Below are positions 23,808-37,689 of a DNA stretch of 64,000 nucleotides, in pieces; within the stretch, counting starts at the first letter, position 1; each line of letters opens with the position of its first letter. This DNA is from Sipunculus nudus. Taxonomy: Eukaryota; Annelida; Sipuncula; Golfingiida; Sipunculidae. Under the pieces are notes generated by a model, which was not told the origin of the DNA, did not search any database, and worked only from the letters and a program-made list of their open reading frames with translations. The translations under genes were made by a program, and so were the position numbers. Where the stretch lies: assembly GCA_026874595.1 (NCBI GenBank), contig CM049315.1:11532664-11596663 (forward strand). The letters are read 5' to 3'.

Positions 23808-26800
23808 ATGTATGCGAAACATATGAAAAGTATATGAAATAGTATAAAAAAGTAATTAAACATAATTGGTAAAGAGAGTCTCTTAGCTTTGCTCCAGTTG
23901 ATTTGAAGGTTTATGCCTGTTCTAGAAAATTTAAAAATTATTTGAGACATGAATTGTCAAAAAGTACAGTCAGGCTTGTGAATACATGTTTCTTTTTTGA
24001 TTGGTGAAATAGGTTATGCAAAGATGTGTTTAATTAATAGAAAAATCCAATAAGACTGGCCATTTATTACTTGAGAAAAGTCAGATATTAAACTGAAGAG
24101 CATTAACACTGGTGCTGGGCCAATTGATCAGTTATAATTATCACTAATTGGTAATATTCTTTTATAATTGGTTAAATTGGTTGCATCTTTGCACATTTGA
24201 TTACAAACAATTATGTGTGCCCATGCAAAGATGTCTAGAAAAAAAATTAACCCTGAGGACACAAAATAGTGAACAGCATTATAACTTGATCTTGTCAATC
24301 GAATAAGTGTCAACCATCCCGACCGTTAGCTTTACCGTTACAGTAACATAGAAGATACAAAAATAATCCATTAATAATGGATCATCGGTTGTTTTATTTC
24401 TGTCAATTGTAAAACATGATTTTACAACCAATTCCTAATAAAATTTACACAAATTTTATAAATGCATAGTCTATTTGATGACTTTAGTGTCTATATTGTT
24501 GCCCAGCCATGTTCAGCTGTAGCCTTGTGTTTAATGATCATTTGAGAACATACCAAGTAAATGAGCTTAAATCATGTCTGGTCTTCATATTCAGGAAACA
24601 TTTAGAATTACATATAAATGTAGCTAGGAATTGTAACGAGAATAGCTGGGAATTTTAATAAGATAACTGATATCTAAAGTCTGTGTCTCAGTTAATAATT
24701 AAGTGACTTTGCAATGATAGCCCATCTTACATTAAGAAACCTTTCTATCATTACTAAACTTACTTAGAATATCAATTATCCAATGTAATATCAATCTGTA
24801 AAAAGGAAAGTGCTGTGTAATCATGGTTCTTTGTTGTCATTTAGAGTTGATTCTGAGCATACCATGTAAATATTTCTTCTGCCAGATGAAAGGTGAAAAT
24901 GTAGGAATCTGTGGTGGAGGTATTATATTGATGTTGTCTGGTGACCTCAAAGTCTGAACTTGTGTCACTTAAAGAATTATACCTATTTGTTCTGGCATAT
25001 TAAGTAGGGATGGTATATAGAATTTGTATTTTGTATAAAAAAACTTCAAGAGCACAAGTCACTTGGTCGGTCTTTCAGCACTGACTTTGGCTGTCAGTAA
25101 TGCATGGCCCAGTGGTAATTGTCTGTGAGAGCACACGACATCCTTACCTGTAGTGTATAATTTGGTCTTTAACCACGTGCAAAACTGCTTATTTAATCCT
25201 CTGACTCTTCAAGTTGATGTCGACTGATATTCACTCATTGCTTGACTATCAGTATCAAGTTTTTTAACCATTGTGTAATTACATAGATTGCCATGTTTAC
25301 GGAGCCGATCAAAGGCGACCTAATTCCGTCTCTGGGTCCACTCTATCACTGTGTCCCTCCCTTCCGTTACAACGACAACATCACAGAGCTAGTGAATAGT
25401 TAAGTCAGTGACCCCTGTCACCTTTGACTTCCGTAGCAATGTAGTCACAATAAAGGCCAGGTTAGTTTGATTAGTGGAAAGAACAAAATGTGAGCAGACA
25501 TAACGGCCGAGGGTTTCCAGCCGAGCAACTTATGAGTATAATTTACCTTGAAAAACAGCATGAGAAATATGTAATTACCTTGGTCTTATTGTACACATCA
25601 TAGAACTAATGGGCAGTGATGAATAACTGATAGCAGCAAGTGAAGTCATATAGAAAATAAATACTTTCATCTGTTTCAAAAGTAAATTTAATATTTTGTA
25701 AATTCATTGTAATATAACAAATTTTTAATTGTGTACATTTCCATCAAAATTGTAGAATGTGGCTATTTTCATTAATTTATGACTTGATGGATGTACAAAT
25801 TGTCATTATATAGTTAATTACTTTTGTTTTCATATTTATAGATCTTATTATCATTTATTATACATTGGCTTCGGAACATAAAAATTATTGCCAACAGCAC
25901 TAGACTTAAAACTACAACTGATCAGTACTGTAACACTTACCAGTTGTGTATCAACTTGTTCTATATAAATAACACAGTTAACATGTACCAGGGGTATTAA
26001 TGTCATTGACCAACAATCTGCGGACTTTGTTACTTGTATTAGTTGTAAATAATATAACACCACTACCCCATGAAGATTAAAAAGAATTAAAACGACAAAT
26101 GTTGCCTGGTTTTTGTTATGCAAGATGAACACATTTGAGCTCCACATGTGGGGTTTATGAGGTGAGGAGCGAAACAAGAATAAATTCAGGAAAACTGTTT
26201 TGGACTTTTCAAGGTAAAATATAAATATACATTATTATGAAACATTAATTTCCCTAAAAAATCTCAAAGTGTAACTATTCAATGAATATTAATGGATATC
26301 AAAACTTTTCCTTCTTACACAAATACTGTGTAGGATTTTAAAAAAGCTTTTCATATTGATATCAGATAACCTTCTGGGGAACATTGGTACCATGAAACAT
26401 TGGTGCCAGGGAACACAGACCTGGTTGCTCCCCCACTTAAATTTATTTTATAAATTTTTACTAAAATTTTATATTTTTTTTCACATTCATTGAGTCATAA
26501 ATGTTATACATCAGCTGTTCAATCTTGCCATAAATTAACAGAACTATATGTCTTTGAAATCTCAAACCCCTGGTTGCATTATTCTATAAATAAAACTTTA
26601 TTCATTTGGTTTGGTTATACAGGAAAAAGTCTAAGTTTATTCTCAAGACCTGTATTTTTATTGCCAATTCACAAAAAGAGGATGATCAGATTTGTTTTTC
26701 CTGGTCCTGTCCGTCTTCACAACGAGTAAATAATAATTGCAGTGAGTAATATGTTTGATGTCCAGGCCAGGCTTTGTTTTTCCTGGTGTTCTGATGGGCT

Positions 26801-29105
26801 GTAAAACCACCCAGTAAACACTCCGTGTCAGCAGCTGGCCCCAGTGCTGGGCATCTGGTGATAATAGGCTCATCTCTGTAAACTTAACTACATAAATGGT
26901 GATAGATTGTACCGGAGGACAGCATGTCACGTGGTAGTGTGTGACAATGGCATACGCAAGATTTAAATCAGGTACCGTACATTGGCTAAATTATTATTTT
27001 TATTTATTTATTTTCATGACCCTTGACCCCATATCCAGCCTTTCTCATTTAAGTATTTCAAATTTGTAGATGCATGTATCTCACTATCTGCTCATTTAAA
27101 AAAAAAAATGGAGAATCTTTATCAATAGATACCCTAGTTAAGCCACTGAACATCCAAGCAAGTATTTCTTAAATTTCCTATAAAGAAAAGTATATTATTA
27201 TGACTGAATATGTGTGTGTTTATATGTGATTCTTGCAAATATTCCTAGGGGAGGCATATTCTGTAAAGAAAACAGTTTACTGTTACTACATGACATATTC
27301 ATGTTGAGTACTTTGTGCAGTAATGGCCTTTGATTTGCATGTATACTTAACATGTATTTGTTGCACACATATATTATAAATAAAATAGAGGGTATTATGT
27401 ATTTTAACTTCTCAGTGGTTGTTATATTTAGCTTTTGATGCTCATATCCATGGGATTTTTTACAGGTTGAGTATGTATTTATAACTGTAAATATATTTAA
27501 ATGCTTCCTAGTAGACACATATTATCACCACATGTAAAGTGTTTGTCAAACCAGAAACTGTTCAAGTAACCATGTAGCAGGGCAAGGAATGTGACCTAGC
27601 TGATGATATCAGGCATTTCTAACTTTCATCTACCTGCAATAGATGAATACAAATATAATTATAAAAACAAGCTTGTGGATAAAATCAGCTGTTCTTGTTT
27701 GTTTAGTATAATCCAGGAAGTCATGTGACCTCATTAGTCTGCTTAGTTTATTAAAATAATTTACTCAAATTAAGTCTAAAAATAATATATACTTGTATCA
27801 GATATAATGAAAAAAAAACTCCACTAAGGGGACCCCTATGGAACTGCCCCTTTATACAGATCTATATCAAAATTTATTCAGGTCTGCCATAATCTTTGGT
27901 TTTGTGGCAATTGTTTATCAGTGGTTTTTGTGTCACCCTGCAAACAAAAAAAAAACAAACAAACTAACACAGGTGACAACATATCCTCCTAACCTGTACA
28001 ATCAAAATGATATTTTAATGACTTGACATCTGAGTTAGTAAAATTCAACTAATAGTTGGAAACCTATTGCAATATACTAATTCATTTATTTTTAAATCAG
28101 AGAAGTCTTTCCTTTGTTAATAAATATTTATTCAGAGCCTCTTTGGCTCATCTTGTCTCCTAATTTAAACTCCAGCAATGTTATGTAACACAAATATCAG
28201 GTAAACAGCAGGAGCTGTGTCTGTTGTGCTGAATGTTGGATGAAATAGGCCAAAAAATAAAAGGTATGGTTCTCATGCAGGCACCACGTGCTTCAATTTT
28301 AACCCCCTGCATCAAACATTTTGATTTTGATTTTCAATAAAAAATTTATCAATTTTGAGCTCCAGACACTGGAACATTTCTTTCAAGAAGATAAAACAAT
28401 ATAATTTTGAAAAGATTTCCTTTGCTTTGTAGTGCTTTTACCTGTTTAGCAAAAAAAATCTGTTATTATCATGCTTTTCCCTGATTATATGACATTTTTA
28501 TCGAGACATTAAAAAAAATGTAAAAAAAAAATTCACCCACCCACACTTTAGCTTCTAGCACTGATTTCTGAAAAACTAACTAATATGATTTCATTTGCAG
28601 TGGTTACCTTTGGACTGTGAAGTGTAATATCACATTACCAGTTTAGAGACATTTAGGGCCAAAATGATGTGAAGGGTGTAGACAGGAATGATAGGAAGCA
28701 GCCCAATAGACCAAATCCAGTTGGACAGCACCCATTTCATATTTAGACACATATTGTAATTGTACACAAAGCACCAATGACTGTGACAGACAGAATACAA
28801 TGAAAACATGGCTGAGGCTTGCTAGGTAACCTGTAGGGTGAATAAATCTGGTACATGACTGCTTCTCGGGGACAGCCGATCCTGTCTAGTGAACAATGTC
28901 TCAGGTTCTTTAATTTTTCTTTGTGTGCATAAATATTCAACTTTTGATATGCAACAAGAAAACAGTCAAGGCATATATTGTATGCATTAGAAAGAACTTT
29001 CTATTTTTATTTTTATGTGCCGGTCTATGTGGGAAGTATTATGGTATACCTTGGTCTGTCCATCCATTAACTTTTAGTGGCGCTGTGATAACCAGAGCTT
29101 TGATG
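23808..29105. other. Long non-coding tract, mostly unique sequence
   Basis: About 5.3 kb without a supportable gene. ORFs of 90-108 codons at 25851-26177, 26658-26930 and 27198-27518 (minus) have no domain, exon boundaries or plausible composition. The stretch 25270-25540 is less AT-rich and more complex than its surroundings and could be a conserved non-coding element. It includes 'gtgacccctgtcacctttgac', two hormone-receptor-like half-sites. Confidence 0.45.
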
Positions 29106-29505
29106 GATTTTCACAAAACTAACCATAACTACTTACCAATAGATCATCTGGCCCAAGTTTGATTATGGGCAAATTCATAGATATTTAATATGGTCAGACA
29201 TGTCACTAGACTTCTTTGTGGTTTCACCGCAGTAACTCACCAGGAACATGGTGGATTTTGATAAAACTCAACAGAAATATTAATCCATATAATATTATTG
29301 CTAAGTTCAATTTCCAGCAATATCCATGTATATTTAATGAGATCAGCGTCCACCCAACTTCCCAACTGATGACTTACCAAAAATCTGAAGGATTTTCATG
29401 AAACTCATGAATATGAACCAATTTAATTTCTCACCTGAATTACATTCTCAGCAAAATTCACACATATTTAACATTGTCAGAGGTCACAAGATATGCAGTG
29501 CTCTT
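29106..29505 (+). repeat. Three degenerate ~140-bp tandem units
   Basis: Units begin 'gattttcacaaaac' (29106), 'gattttgataaaac' (29254) and 'gattttcatgaaac' (29391), spaced 148 and 137 bases. Each continues through an 'atatttaa' motif and a 'gtcag'/'atcagcgtc' motif. The same family appears as a fragment at 20741-20960. Non-coding. Confidence 0.6.
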
Positions 29506-30750
29506 GTTACATTAAGATATGTGAAGATATGAGGATCACTATATTATTAGGTAGTTGCTTATTAAAGATGAAAATTTCATAATGTAAGTTGCATAGCACA
29601 CTCCCTTCTATTTAAAAGATTTCTCCTAGCTTCAAGAGCACACCCTTGGTTCCTGGAGCACCCGGCCCATCAGACATCCTTGTTTTCAAATGCATGAACC
29701 CCTTCCTGCTTTCAAATCCTGTATTGTACATCAGTTAATGCTACCCACATCATGTTCAAATATGCAAAAGTACAAGTAATATTGACAGTTCTTTTGTAAA
29801 GGAGGATATATATCATAGTTAAGGAGGGATAAAATCTACAGAATTTATAGACAGGCATATGCAGGGTGTCGATAGCTTATCATTCAGGATACAAAACGCT
29901 AATAATCTGATATAAACCCGCATCCAATACTTGTGTGTCACCGGAACTTTATGAAGAGTGGACATATCAGGCTAGCTATGAGTGTCATCAGCCTGGCCCT
30001 AAAATACTCATTCTGATGTCACTTCATAGAGAATATTATCAAGATATATCTTTTGGTATATCTGAGGTTTTAGGTGAAGATATAAAATAATGTTTTGCAC
30101 ATGACAAGTTAAAGTGCTAACTGAAAGTGGACTAACCAATATATAGGCCACCCCTATGGTAAAGTAGGCTGCCCTTGGTCAGGGTTAAAACTTCACTTGC
30201 AGCCCACATCTAAGCTGGCACTTAGTCATATCACTATGATGTGCTAATGAGCTAAATGTTAATCAGTATAAGGGAAATATTTTTATAGTACCCCACACAA
30301 TTATTTAGCTCTTGAATAATCACATTCAACCTCAGACAAGCAGTATAGGTTTTTGGCTTGGTAATAACAACCATTCAAAATTTGGACAGACCTTTTGGGC
30401 ATTTGATCAATGATTGTTTAAAACTTGAATTGCTCTGTTGTTTTATATTATCTTTGATAGAAATCTAAATCTAATTATTGCAAGTAAAGATACAAACCTG
30501 TTCTGGGTTAGACTCTCCAGCATGTATGGCTTGTCTCCAAATCATTCTGTCCCACTGCATGGCTTCTCCAGGGTCAAGTCTAAGCTACCTAAGATCTCTC
30601 TAACTTTATCCCATCATCAGACAGTAAAACTCCTCTAATTCTACTGATAGGTTAAGGTTTTGATAACAGTCTAATTAATAGACAGTGCAGTTTCATCTTA
30701 CCATACCGTTTTCTGTCAGGGTCTGTTTGGTCTGTTCATTTTTGCAAAGT
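29506..30750. other. Non-coding tract
   Basis: No gene or repeat with definable ends. A 66-codon ORF at 30438-30638 has no support. Confidence 0.5.
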
Positions 30751-30912
30751 CTTCCACCTGAGTATATGGTCCCCTGGAACCACTGCCCATTCTCTCCTAG
30801 GTGGAGGAGGTGCACCATTGTGATTAAGCCCTTGACTGGGGTCCTACTTAGCAGGACCTGAACCCATGTCACATGTACACATGTCCAGAGCCCTTACCAT
30901 TACACCGCCTCC
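30751..30912 (-). mobile_element. tRNA-derived SINE, family S2, short copy
   Basis: On the minus strand the head near 30912 reads GGCGGTGTAATGGTAAGGGC (A-box region). About 40 nt later comes GGGTTCAGGTCC (B box, one or two mismatches from GGTTCRANTCC). The body has a CTCCACCTAGGAG motif resembling CTCCACCCAGGAG in the SINE at 38113. The 3' end is not clear. Confidence 0.7.
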
Positions 30913-32890
30913 CTCCATATTCTAGCATTTAATGAACTTAAAAAAGATTTTTCTCAAATTTTATGCATTTCTGTGTAAATGTATGTTTGTGATTGCATTA
31001 AAACTGTTACTTTTAAAATGGTCCAGTTTAAATTTATCAAACAGTTGAGCTTGGGGGGGATGTTGGGGGTGCTCTTGTATTGTTCTTTTGGATTGTGGAG
31101 TAATAAATGTAAGAACTAGATTTAATGTATTCATAAGCATTTTAAAATCAAATTAAAGGACCTTTACTTTTTAACCATTATTAAAAAGTAAAAGGTGCAT
31201 ACAGTTTATTGTTTGAGATGAAAATAGAAGCATATTGAATGAAAACGCTCAAATTTCTAGGATCAAAATATGTGATGATGACATGTCAGTAAATGAAAAG
31301 TCCCAAGCCCTAGCATAGACAGTGGTAGAGAAAGGCTACTTATGATGTCATTGTTTATCAGGTCAGGGCTGGACGGAACAGAAAAAAAGGATGATAGGAC
31401 TGCTTTACAAATCTGAACAGATGCTAAATATATCATGGGGAAAATGTCATGCTTGGTGCTATTTTCAGTGTTGCTGCCATTGTTGTTTCCTTATTAAAGA
31501 CTCTGGTACATCTCTAATTGGTATGAAGTAATGGTATCAAATCACTGTGTTTACATGACCCATTTCTATCTGTACCATGCTGTGTCCGCAATATTCTTGT
31601 CAGTGCCTGTAATATGCAGATTGTTCAACATCAACATGTCAATTATTGAATATTTGCGGTAATCCGTAGAGTTGTTGATAATATGCTCTCCTGTTTGTCA
31701 TACTCCAGTTGAAATAATTAATTCATCGTGACATGTCGTCAGAATTAACAACAACTAGTGAATATGGTGATTGAAAGACCTTTGAAGTTTTTTCATGTCT
31801 GCTTCTGTTTGCTCCAACAGAAGACAAAGATGAGACACGTTGGTGATGGAGCTGAGCTTTGTGATCTTACATGATTTTATGCTATAATGGGCATGCCACA
31901 AACATACATAACAAGGGGGAGGAGATGATATATTTTTCTCTGTCTCGCCACAGAATTAGACAGTGCCACTGATTGAAATCCGTATCATCATATGATCTGT
32001 TATGCTCCACCCATAACAAGACCCTGTAAACCAAAAATAAGTATTGACCACAGAGCCTTGTATTCACTTTAGTGCTGCATAAATTGACCATTTATGTACT
32101 TAAAAATAAATATTGTGATTTTTTTCCCTGGCACATTTTTGTCTTCTTATTTTCTTGTGATTATCTACCAGTGCAATCTTGTTTTAGGAGTTTTTTTCCT
32201 ATTACCTTTTTGGGGGGATTTTCCCCTTTTATTGTTATAAATTTGAGTTTTTAATGTAAATCATCATTTACATATTATTACAAAAATTATCAAGGTTTAA
32301 TCTCCATTCATGCTTAATATTGGAAAAACTCATAGAAGTATATTAGCATTGTTTTTCTTAATGAGCCAGTAAAGGTGCGTTCCATACCAGGGTGTAGATT
32401 TAAGTGGTGATACACTGAGCCATTCAGCATGTTCACTGTGCAGTACTAGAAACTGGCAGAAAAAGGACATGCAAAGAGGCCATTTATTGACCTTAGCTGC
32501 ATTATGTAACAGGTACAAAAATGAAATATTCATGCGAGAAGTCTATGAGAGGATGGAGTCCAGGTCACCAATCTAAAGCCTGCTCGTTACGCTTACTGGT
32601 TCTAAACAATATCTGTGCAACTTGCACAAACGCCATGGTCTTATCAGTTTATCTTGATACTCAGTCTTGCCTTTCATCATAAAACACTCCTGACCCCTGT
32701 GTGGAACTCCAGACAAGAGAACATCACGAGAAGCCTCTCATTGATTATGTATGCATGAGGAGTTAGACTGATAACACAGTGTTGAAGCATTCAAACTCCC
32801 AAAGAGCCAGACAGCCAAGGGAAGACGTTTTTTATCTCATCTAGCTTTACTCTCAGGCATTTGGGCATAAACCAGGTGGACCTCAGGAAC
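30913..32890. other. Non-coding tract, possibly with conserved non-coding sequence
   Basis: No gene recognised. About 31340-31800 has balanced, complex sequence without simple repeats, unlike most of the window, and is a candidate regulatory element if the whole region is intronic. Confidence 0.4.
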
Positions 32891-33380
32891 GGTTCATTGA
32901 TTTGCCATCGCTGGTGCGTGATCGCCGGCCCCTCAGTGTTGTGTGAGGGACTGCCGTTTGCCATCACAGCTATTCACCTGTAGGAGAGCAGCAAGGTACG
33001 CAATTAGTTGCCGAGCAGCAGCATCAACGCATCACCTGTGACAAGGGAACTAGCAGATTGCTCACTTGTAAACCAAAAGCCTCGATCAGTGGATGATATG
33101 AGAACCAGCAGACCAGACCCTCAGCACCACTGATTGATGAGAAGACGTCTGCAGCAAATGATCCTGTGGTCAAATATTTATTAATTGAAAGAAAACTTAA
33201 GTAAGACACAAACTGTGAGTCTGGATAACATTAAGGAGAGAACAACAAAAATCAGAATCCTGTTGGCACAAATCATTTTGCTTCATACTGAAGTAGAAAA
33301 TTACCTGCACACAGAGAGTGTGATTCTGGAGAGAAATACCTGATTTTCTGGGGACTGATTCAAAGATTAAAGTATTCAAA

Positions 33381-33459
33381 ATGATGGCCTGTCATGCCTG
33401 GATGTACCGGCCAGTGACCACCAACGAAAGCCTCTGGAGAAACTGGGGCTGGATGCAAG
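33381..33459 (+). CDS. Candidate alternative first coding exon 1b (26 codons, phase 1)
   Basis: ATGATGGCC opens a 79-nt block of 26 codons plus one base, ending CAAG before the donor GTATCT at 33460. The peptide starts MMACHAWMYR and ends NWGWMQ. An in-frame TGA at 33321-33323 closes the frame upstream, so initiation is at 33381 or at the second ATG at 33384, which has A at -3 and G at +4. The block is more GC-rich than the intron that follows. The preceding ~450 bases (32900-33380) are also richer and could be 5' UTR or promoter; I could not place a start site. The left-over G joins AT of the exon at 61793 to make Asp, the same phase as the candidates at 1694 and 54035. No domain or signal peptide is visible and the product is unknown. 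The implied intron is about 28.3 kb. A chance ORF before a GT remains possible. Confidence 0.5.
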
Positions 33460-36093
33460 GTATCTTTTAATTGCCATTTATCAGGATGTTGTCTCTGTAG
33501 CTGTAAATATATACACCTGTTTGTGTTCATGTGTATGTATGTTTTTTGAGGATTTTCCCATCACCCTGCCTTAAAATGGCAACTCTCATTTGATATTAAA
33601 AAAATTGATAATTTTAATCATTTTAATTATTTTCTTAATTATTTAAAAATTATTGTTTGTTTGCTAAGTGTTGCATTCCATAATTTTATATGTATATATA
33701 TTAAGTGAATCTGTGATTTATGCAGATCTGAGAAATAAACAATGATTCCAGAAGCATTGATATATTCACACATTAGTATTTCATAAAATTGTGATATATA
33801 TGATATTTAGATGAAAAGTTAAATAATTAATAATGTAAAATTATGAATCCTGTCTTATTTTCCTTGAAGGTTTTGTCAGATTAAAAAACACAGTACTAGC
33901 AGTTAAAAAAAAAAAATCAGCTCCAATTAATAAATGAATGAGAAAAACAAAAGTATTCTAAAATGTACTTGTATCTTTTTTAGATAAAATGTCTGGTTAT
34001 TATACAATTTTACAACTAAGAAGGGTCCAGTTAATAAATGGGAACCTCTGTATGCACATTTTATCATAACATATTGTATTATAAAACAACACATACTATG
34101 TTACTATGTGCATCTTGAAGTATAATTAAATAATATAATTCATTTAATTAATTCCTGATAATAATATATTACTTTATACATATGAGGAGTCTATAATTAT
34201 AAGATATCTATTCTTTTAATTATTGTACAGAATTTTGTTAATAATTCAAGGGATGTCAATATGATATGAAATATAGTGTTGAATTTTTAGAATGTTAAGA
34301 ACAATGTATCCTTTGTCAATCCTCAACCAGTTTAATTGTCCAGTGGTCATTTTCTGGTTAGAGCTAGGCTTAATTCTTTCAGGCATGTGAAAAAAAGTTA
34401 AGTGTTATCATTTTATATAATGGTGGATTGTAGTCTGGGTAAGTAAAGAAGAAATCTGGTCAAGTGGAGCACAGGTATGATGTGTGTACACCTGTCTTGG
34501 AATTTCTAATGGTCGATACGTCAGCATCTTCATTATGTTAAAACACCTGTTCCCCAGAACAACACTATTGAATAAGAATACATGCCGAGACCTTCAATCA
34601 GTGCACAAAGTTAAAGACCACCGTCTGAAATTCTTTGTGAAAGGTTACCTCAGTATCACAATTTACCAGAAAATAAATTGGGTGTAAGGTTTGATACATC
34701 TTTTATAATTCATACTAGAATGGAGATATACTGTTGCTTCTTAATTATTTGTATTGTTGAGATATTTGTTGGAATTTCTTCAGCTCTCATGATGATATTA
34801 AGCTGATAATTAAAATATATTTATTGAAATATATTTGTAAGATCAGGTTTGGCTGATGACTCCATGTTCTTTCATTCTCTTGCAATTTTTTTGTTATAGA
34901 TTTGTATTTATGTTGAAATACCAAATTACTTATAATAAAGTACAAATCCTCAGTACCATGTTCAAAATTGTTAAGTTTTGCATTATTTTATATCTGAAGG
35001 ACCACTGGCCATATTTGCCAGTGAGGTAAGGCATACAGTAAAAAATTTCTTTGTTCTTTATTTCATTAGTAAAAGCCAGAGCTTGATAGAGTATGGGTTA
35101 GTTTTCGTTGTCTGATAATTGGACAGATACAAAATAAAGAGAAACATTAAATTTTAACCATTCTGTATCTGTATCATTTGCTTTCAAGAGCATTGTGTGC
35201 ATGAATTAGAAGACAGTGATAAATATGGACATGCTGTAGTAACACCTGACATACTATGAACTAAATCAGATATTATTTAATTTCGTGTTCATGAAAGGAT
35301 TGGAGAAAATTAACACATATTTTAAATTATTTTTAAAATATTTTTTGTATCACTGTTTGGTAATGGGGATAACTGAATTTGGATATAAACTAAAAACCTA
35401 TCTATGCTTGAACAAGATTTCTTCAAACTAGTATAACAAATTTAACAGTTGCCATGAAATCATACATTCTTTATCAGTGAATATTATTTGATATAATTTG
35501 CAGTTATTTATTTCTTAATCTTAGTGTCACATGTACTTTGCATGGTTATATGCAATATTATGCTATATGATTTAAATTAAATTTATTTTTAATAGGTTTT
35601 TGGTTTAATTGTTAACAAAGATTGTAATTTTTAGAGGTTTTGCATGAATTGTTAATAAAGGTTGTCAGTATATTTTTCAAATGAGTCACTATGGCAGTTT
35701 GTTTTCAAGTTTTCAGTGAAGTATTTAACAAAATTAATTGGATTTATTGTCTCCTTGCAAAACAAATATTTTGACACATATTTGGTAAATAGATTGAAAC
35801 AAAGTAAGTTTTGTTGTTGTTTTTTAAGTAATCATTGTGTGATAAAAGTTTGGTTTGTCATCATTCATTGTAATCATTTTAATAACTACTGGTGCACTCC
35901 AGGTCAGAGGTCACAATGAAACCATACTCTTATATGGTTACTGTAGAAAACTACCTGCCCTGCACATTTAATAAATTGAAGAAATTGACATACACAAGAG
36001 GATGGAAGAATCACGTAAAAGATACAGAAAAGATATGTTAATAAAATTAATGACCAATATATATCACTTCAAATTTCAAACCTACATGTACAT
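33460..36093. other. AT-rich candidate intron sequence
   Basis: Very AT-rich with long A/T runs and scattered TATATA stretches. No gene, RNA or definable repeat. Confidence 0.5.
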
Positions 36094-36095
36094 TA

Positions 36096-36662
36096 GAACC
36101 CAGAGCTGAGTTAGCCACGTACACAAATGTAACTGGCTTGTACAACGAGTTGGCTGACTTAGTAGTAAGCTGAGTTTTGTGGCTCGACTAGGCCTGCAAA
36201 ATGTCGGCTGGTTAAAACTGACCTGAAAGCCTATTCATTTGACCATATTACAAAGTAACATTTTATGTTACAAAGAATCTGTTCTATTAAAACAAGTCAT
36301 CTACATTGCATGTGACATATTGCATCCATTTTACATTTAACTAGTTTGTGATAGAATATGGAGTATAGTTTATCCTTGTAGTTTCATAAGCCAACATTTT
36401 TATATTTAAACAATCACATCGTTTCCTTTCAGTGACAATTAAGAAACAAAGGAAAAAACAATCCTGAACATTTGTTTTGGGCATTTTTAATTAAAAAAGA
36501 TTGATCTTTTTTTATTATTTTTTCTCAAGCCAAACTGAACTGCACAAATTTGGCTCACTTTAGCTCAATGAAATATTGGCGTCACCTCCTGATAAAATTG
36601 GCTGGCTCAGCTTAATCTTAACTCAGCTGGCGGAGGCGCAAAATGGTGGTGGCGCTGGGCTC
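36096..36662. mobile_element. TA-flanked MITE, 567 bp
   Basis: Left end GAACCCAGAGC and right end (reverse complement) GAGCCCAGCGC form terminal inverted repeats. TA lies immediately outside both ends (36094-36095 and 36663-36664), as in Tc1/mariner-type insertions. Subterminal GCTGAGTTAGCC and AACTCAGC are also inverted relative to each other. No transposase ORF, so it would be non-autonomous. Confidence 0.55.
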
Positions 36663-36664
36663 TA

Positions 36665-37340
36665 ATATACTTAATAGTGAGTGCAGGTATTTACAAAATG
36701 TGTGACATTATTGGAGTTTGATTTCTCAGTAGCATCTATTTGTCTTATAGAGATATGGTGGTAATAGATGATTCTGAAATCAGAGTTATTTTGAGGTCTT
36801 TTCATATATAGAAATAAAAAAATTTCATTCCATGAATCTTTGACATTCACAAAAACAAGAATGATCATATCAAAACTTAAGTATGTTACAGCTAGCCCTA
36901 AAAAAGAATACAGCACTACTAACAGTAAAACATTTATCGATTTAAAAAACCACATTACATGTCACATAAAAAATTTAATTATTTTACTGCTGTGTGTAAA
37001 ACCTAACACTTCACATAATTTCTTTTGTGTCCTAGAATTACATTTTATTCCCTGGCTTTAAGTGGGGATCACTCGGGATGACTAAAGCACTAGTAGGGCA
37101 TGTCCTTCCATGTGTGCATCCATTCACTTGTGAATATATATTTCTGGATGAATTTTTTACAAATTCAAAATTATTTTCTCATTTTAGGAGCATCTTAAGG
37201 TTGTTATATTTGCAATGACCTTCGATCCACTGTATATATACCACCTTTCAATATATGTCATGTGATCAGTTTTGAAATTTGATTTTCACCTACATAAGAG
37301 GAAAAAAGAGCCTCAGTATCCTTGCATAGAAAACTTTGAC
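36665..37340. other. Non-coding spacer
   Basis: No supported gene. ORFs of 94 codons (minus) and 73 codons (plus) overlap and lack any feature of real exons. Confidence 0.5.
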
Positions 37341-37670
37341 TGCAAAACTGACTAACAGTCAGGATCAAACAGCAAAACTGACCAACATAATCACACAGCA
37401 AAACTGACCAATTTACAAGATCAAACAGCAAAACTGACCAACGTAATCAAACAGCAAACCGACCAATATACAAGATCAACCAGCAAAACTGACCAACATA
37501 ATCAAACAGCAAAACTGACCAGTATACAAGATCAAACAGCAAAACTGACCAACATACAAGATCAAACAGCTAAACTGACCAACATACTTCTTAAGAAAAA
37601 TCAGCAAAACTGACCAACATACAAAAAAAAAACAGCAAAACTTACCAACATACAAGAAAAAACAGCACAA
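37341..37670. repeat. Minisatellite, ~12 units around CAGCAAAACTGACCAACATA
   Basis: Units share AGCAAAACTGACCAA, with spacers alternating between 'cataatcaaac' and 'tatacaagatcaaac', so spacing alternates between about 26 and 30 bases. The last units run into A-rich sequence. The array ends about 20 bases short of the stop codon of the minus-strand ORF at 37690-38064. Confidence 0.9.
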
Positions 37671-37689
37671 AAATGAGACAATTTAATAT

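Noticed and set aside
22866..23950. Proline-rich ORFs
   Set aside because: They are translations of the inverted C-rich/G-rich arms of the foldback element.
25851..26177. 108-codon minus-strand ORF
   Set aside because: Composition follows the AT-rich DNA; no motif or splice sites.
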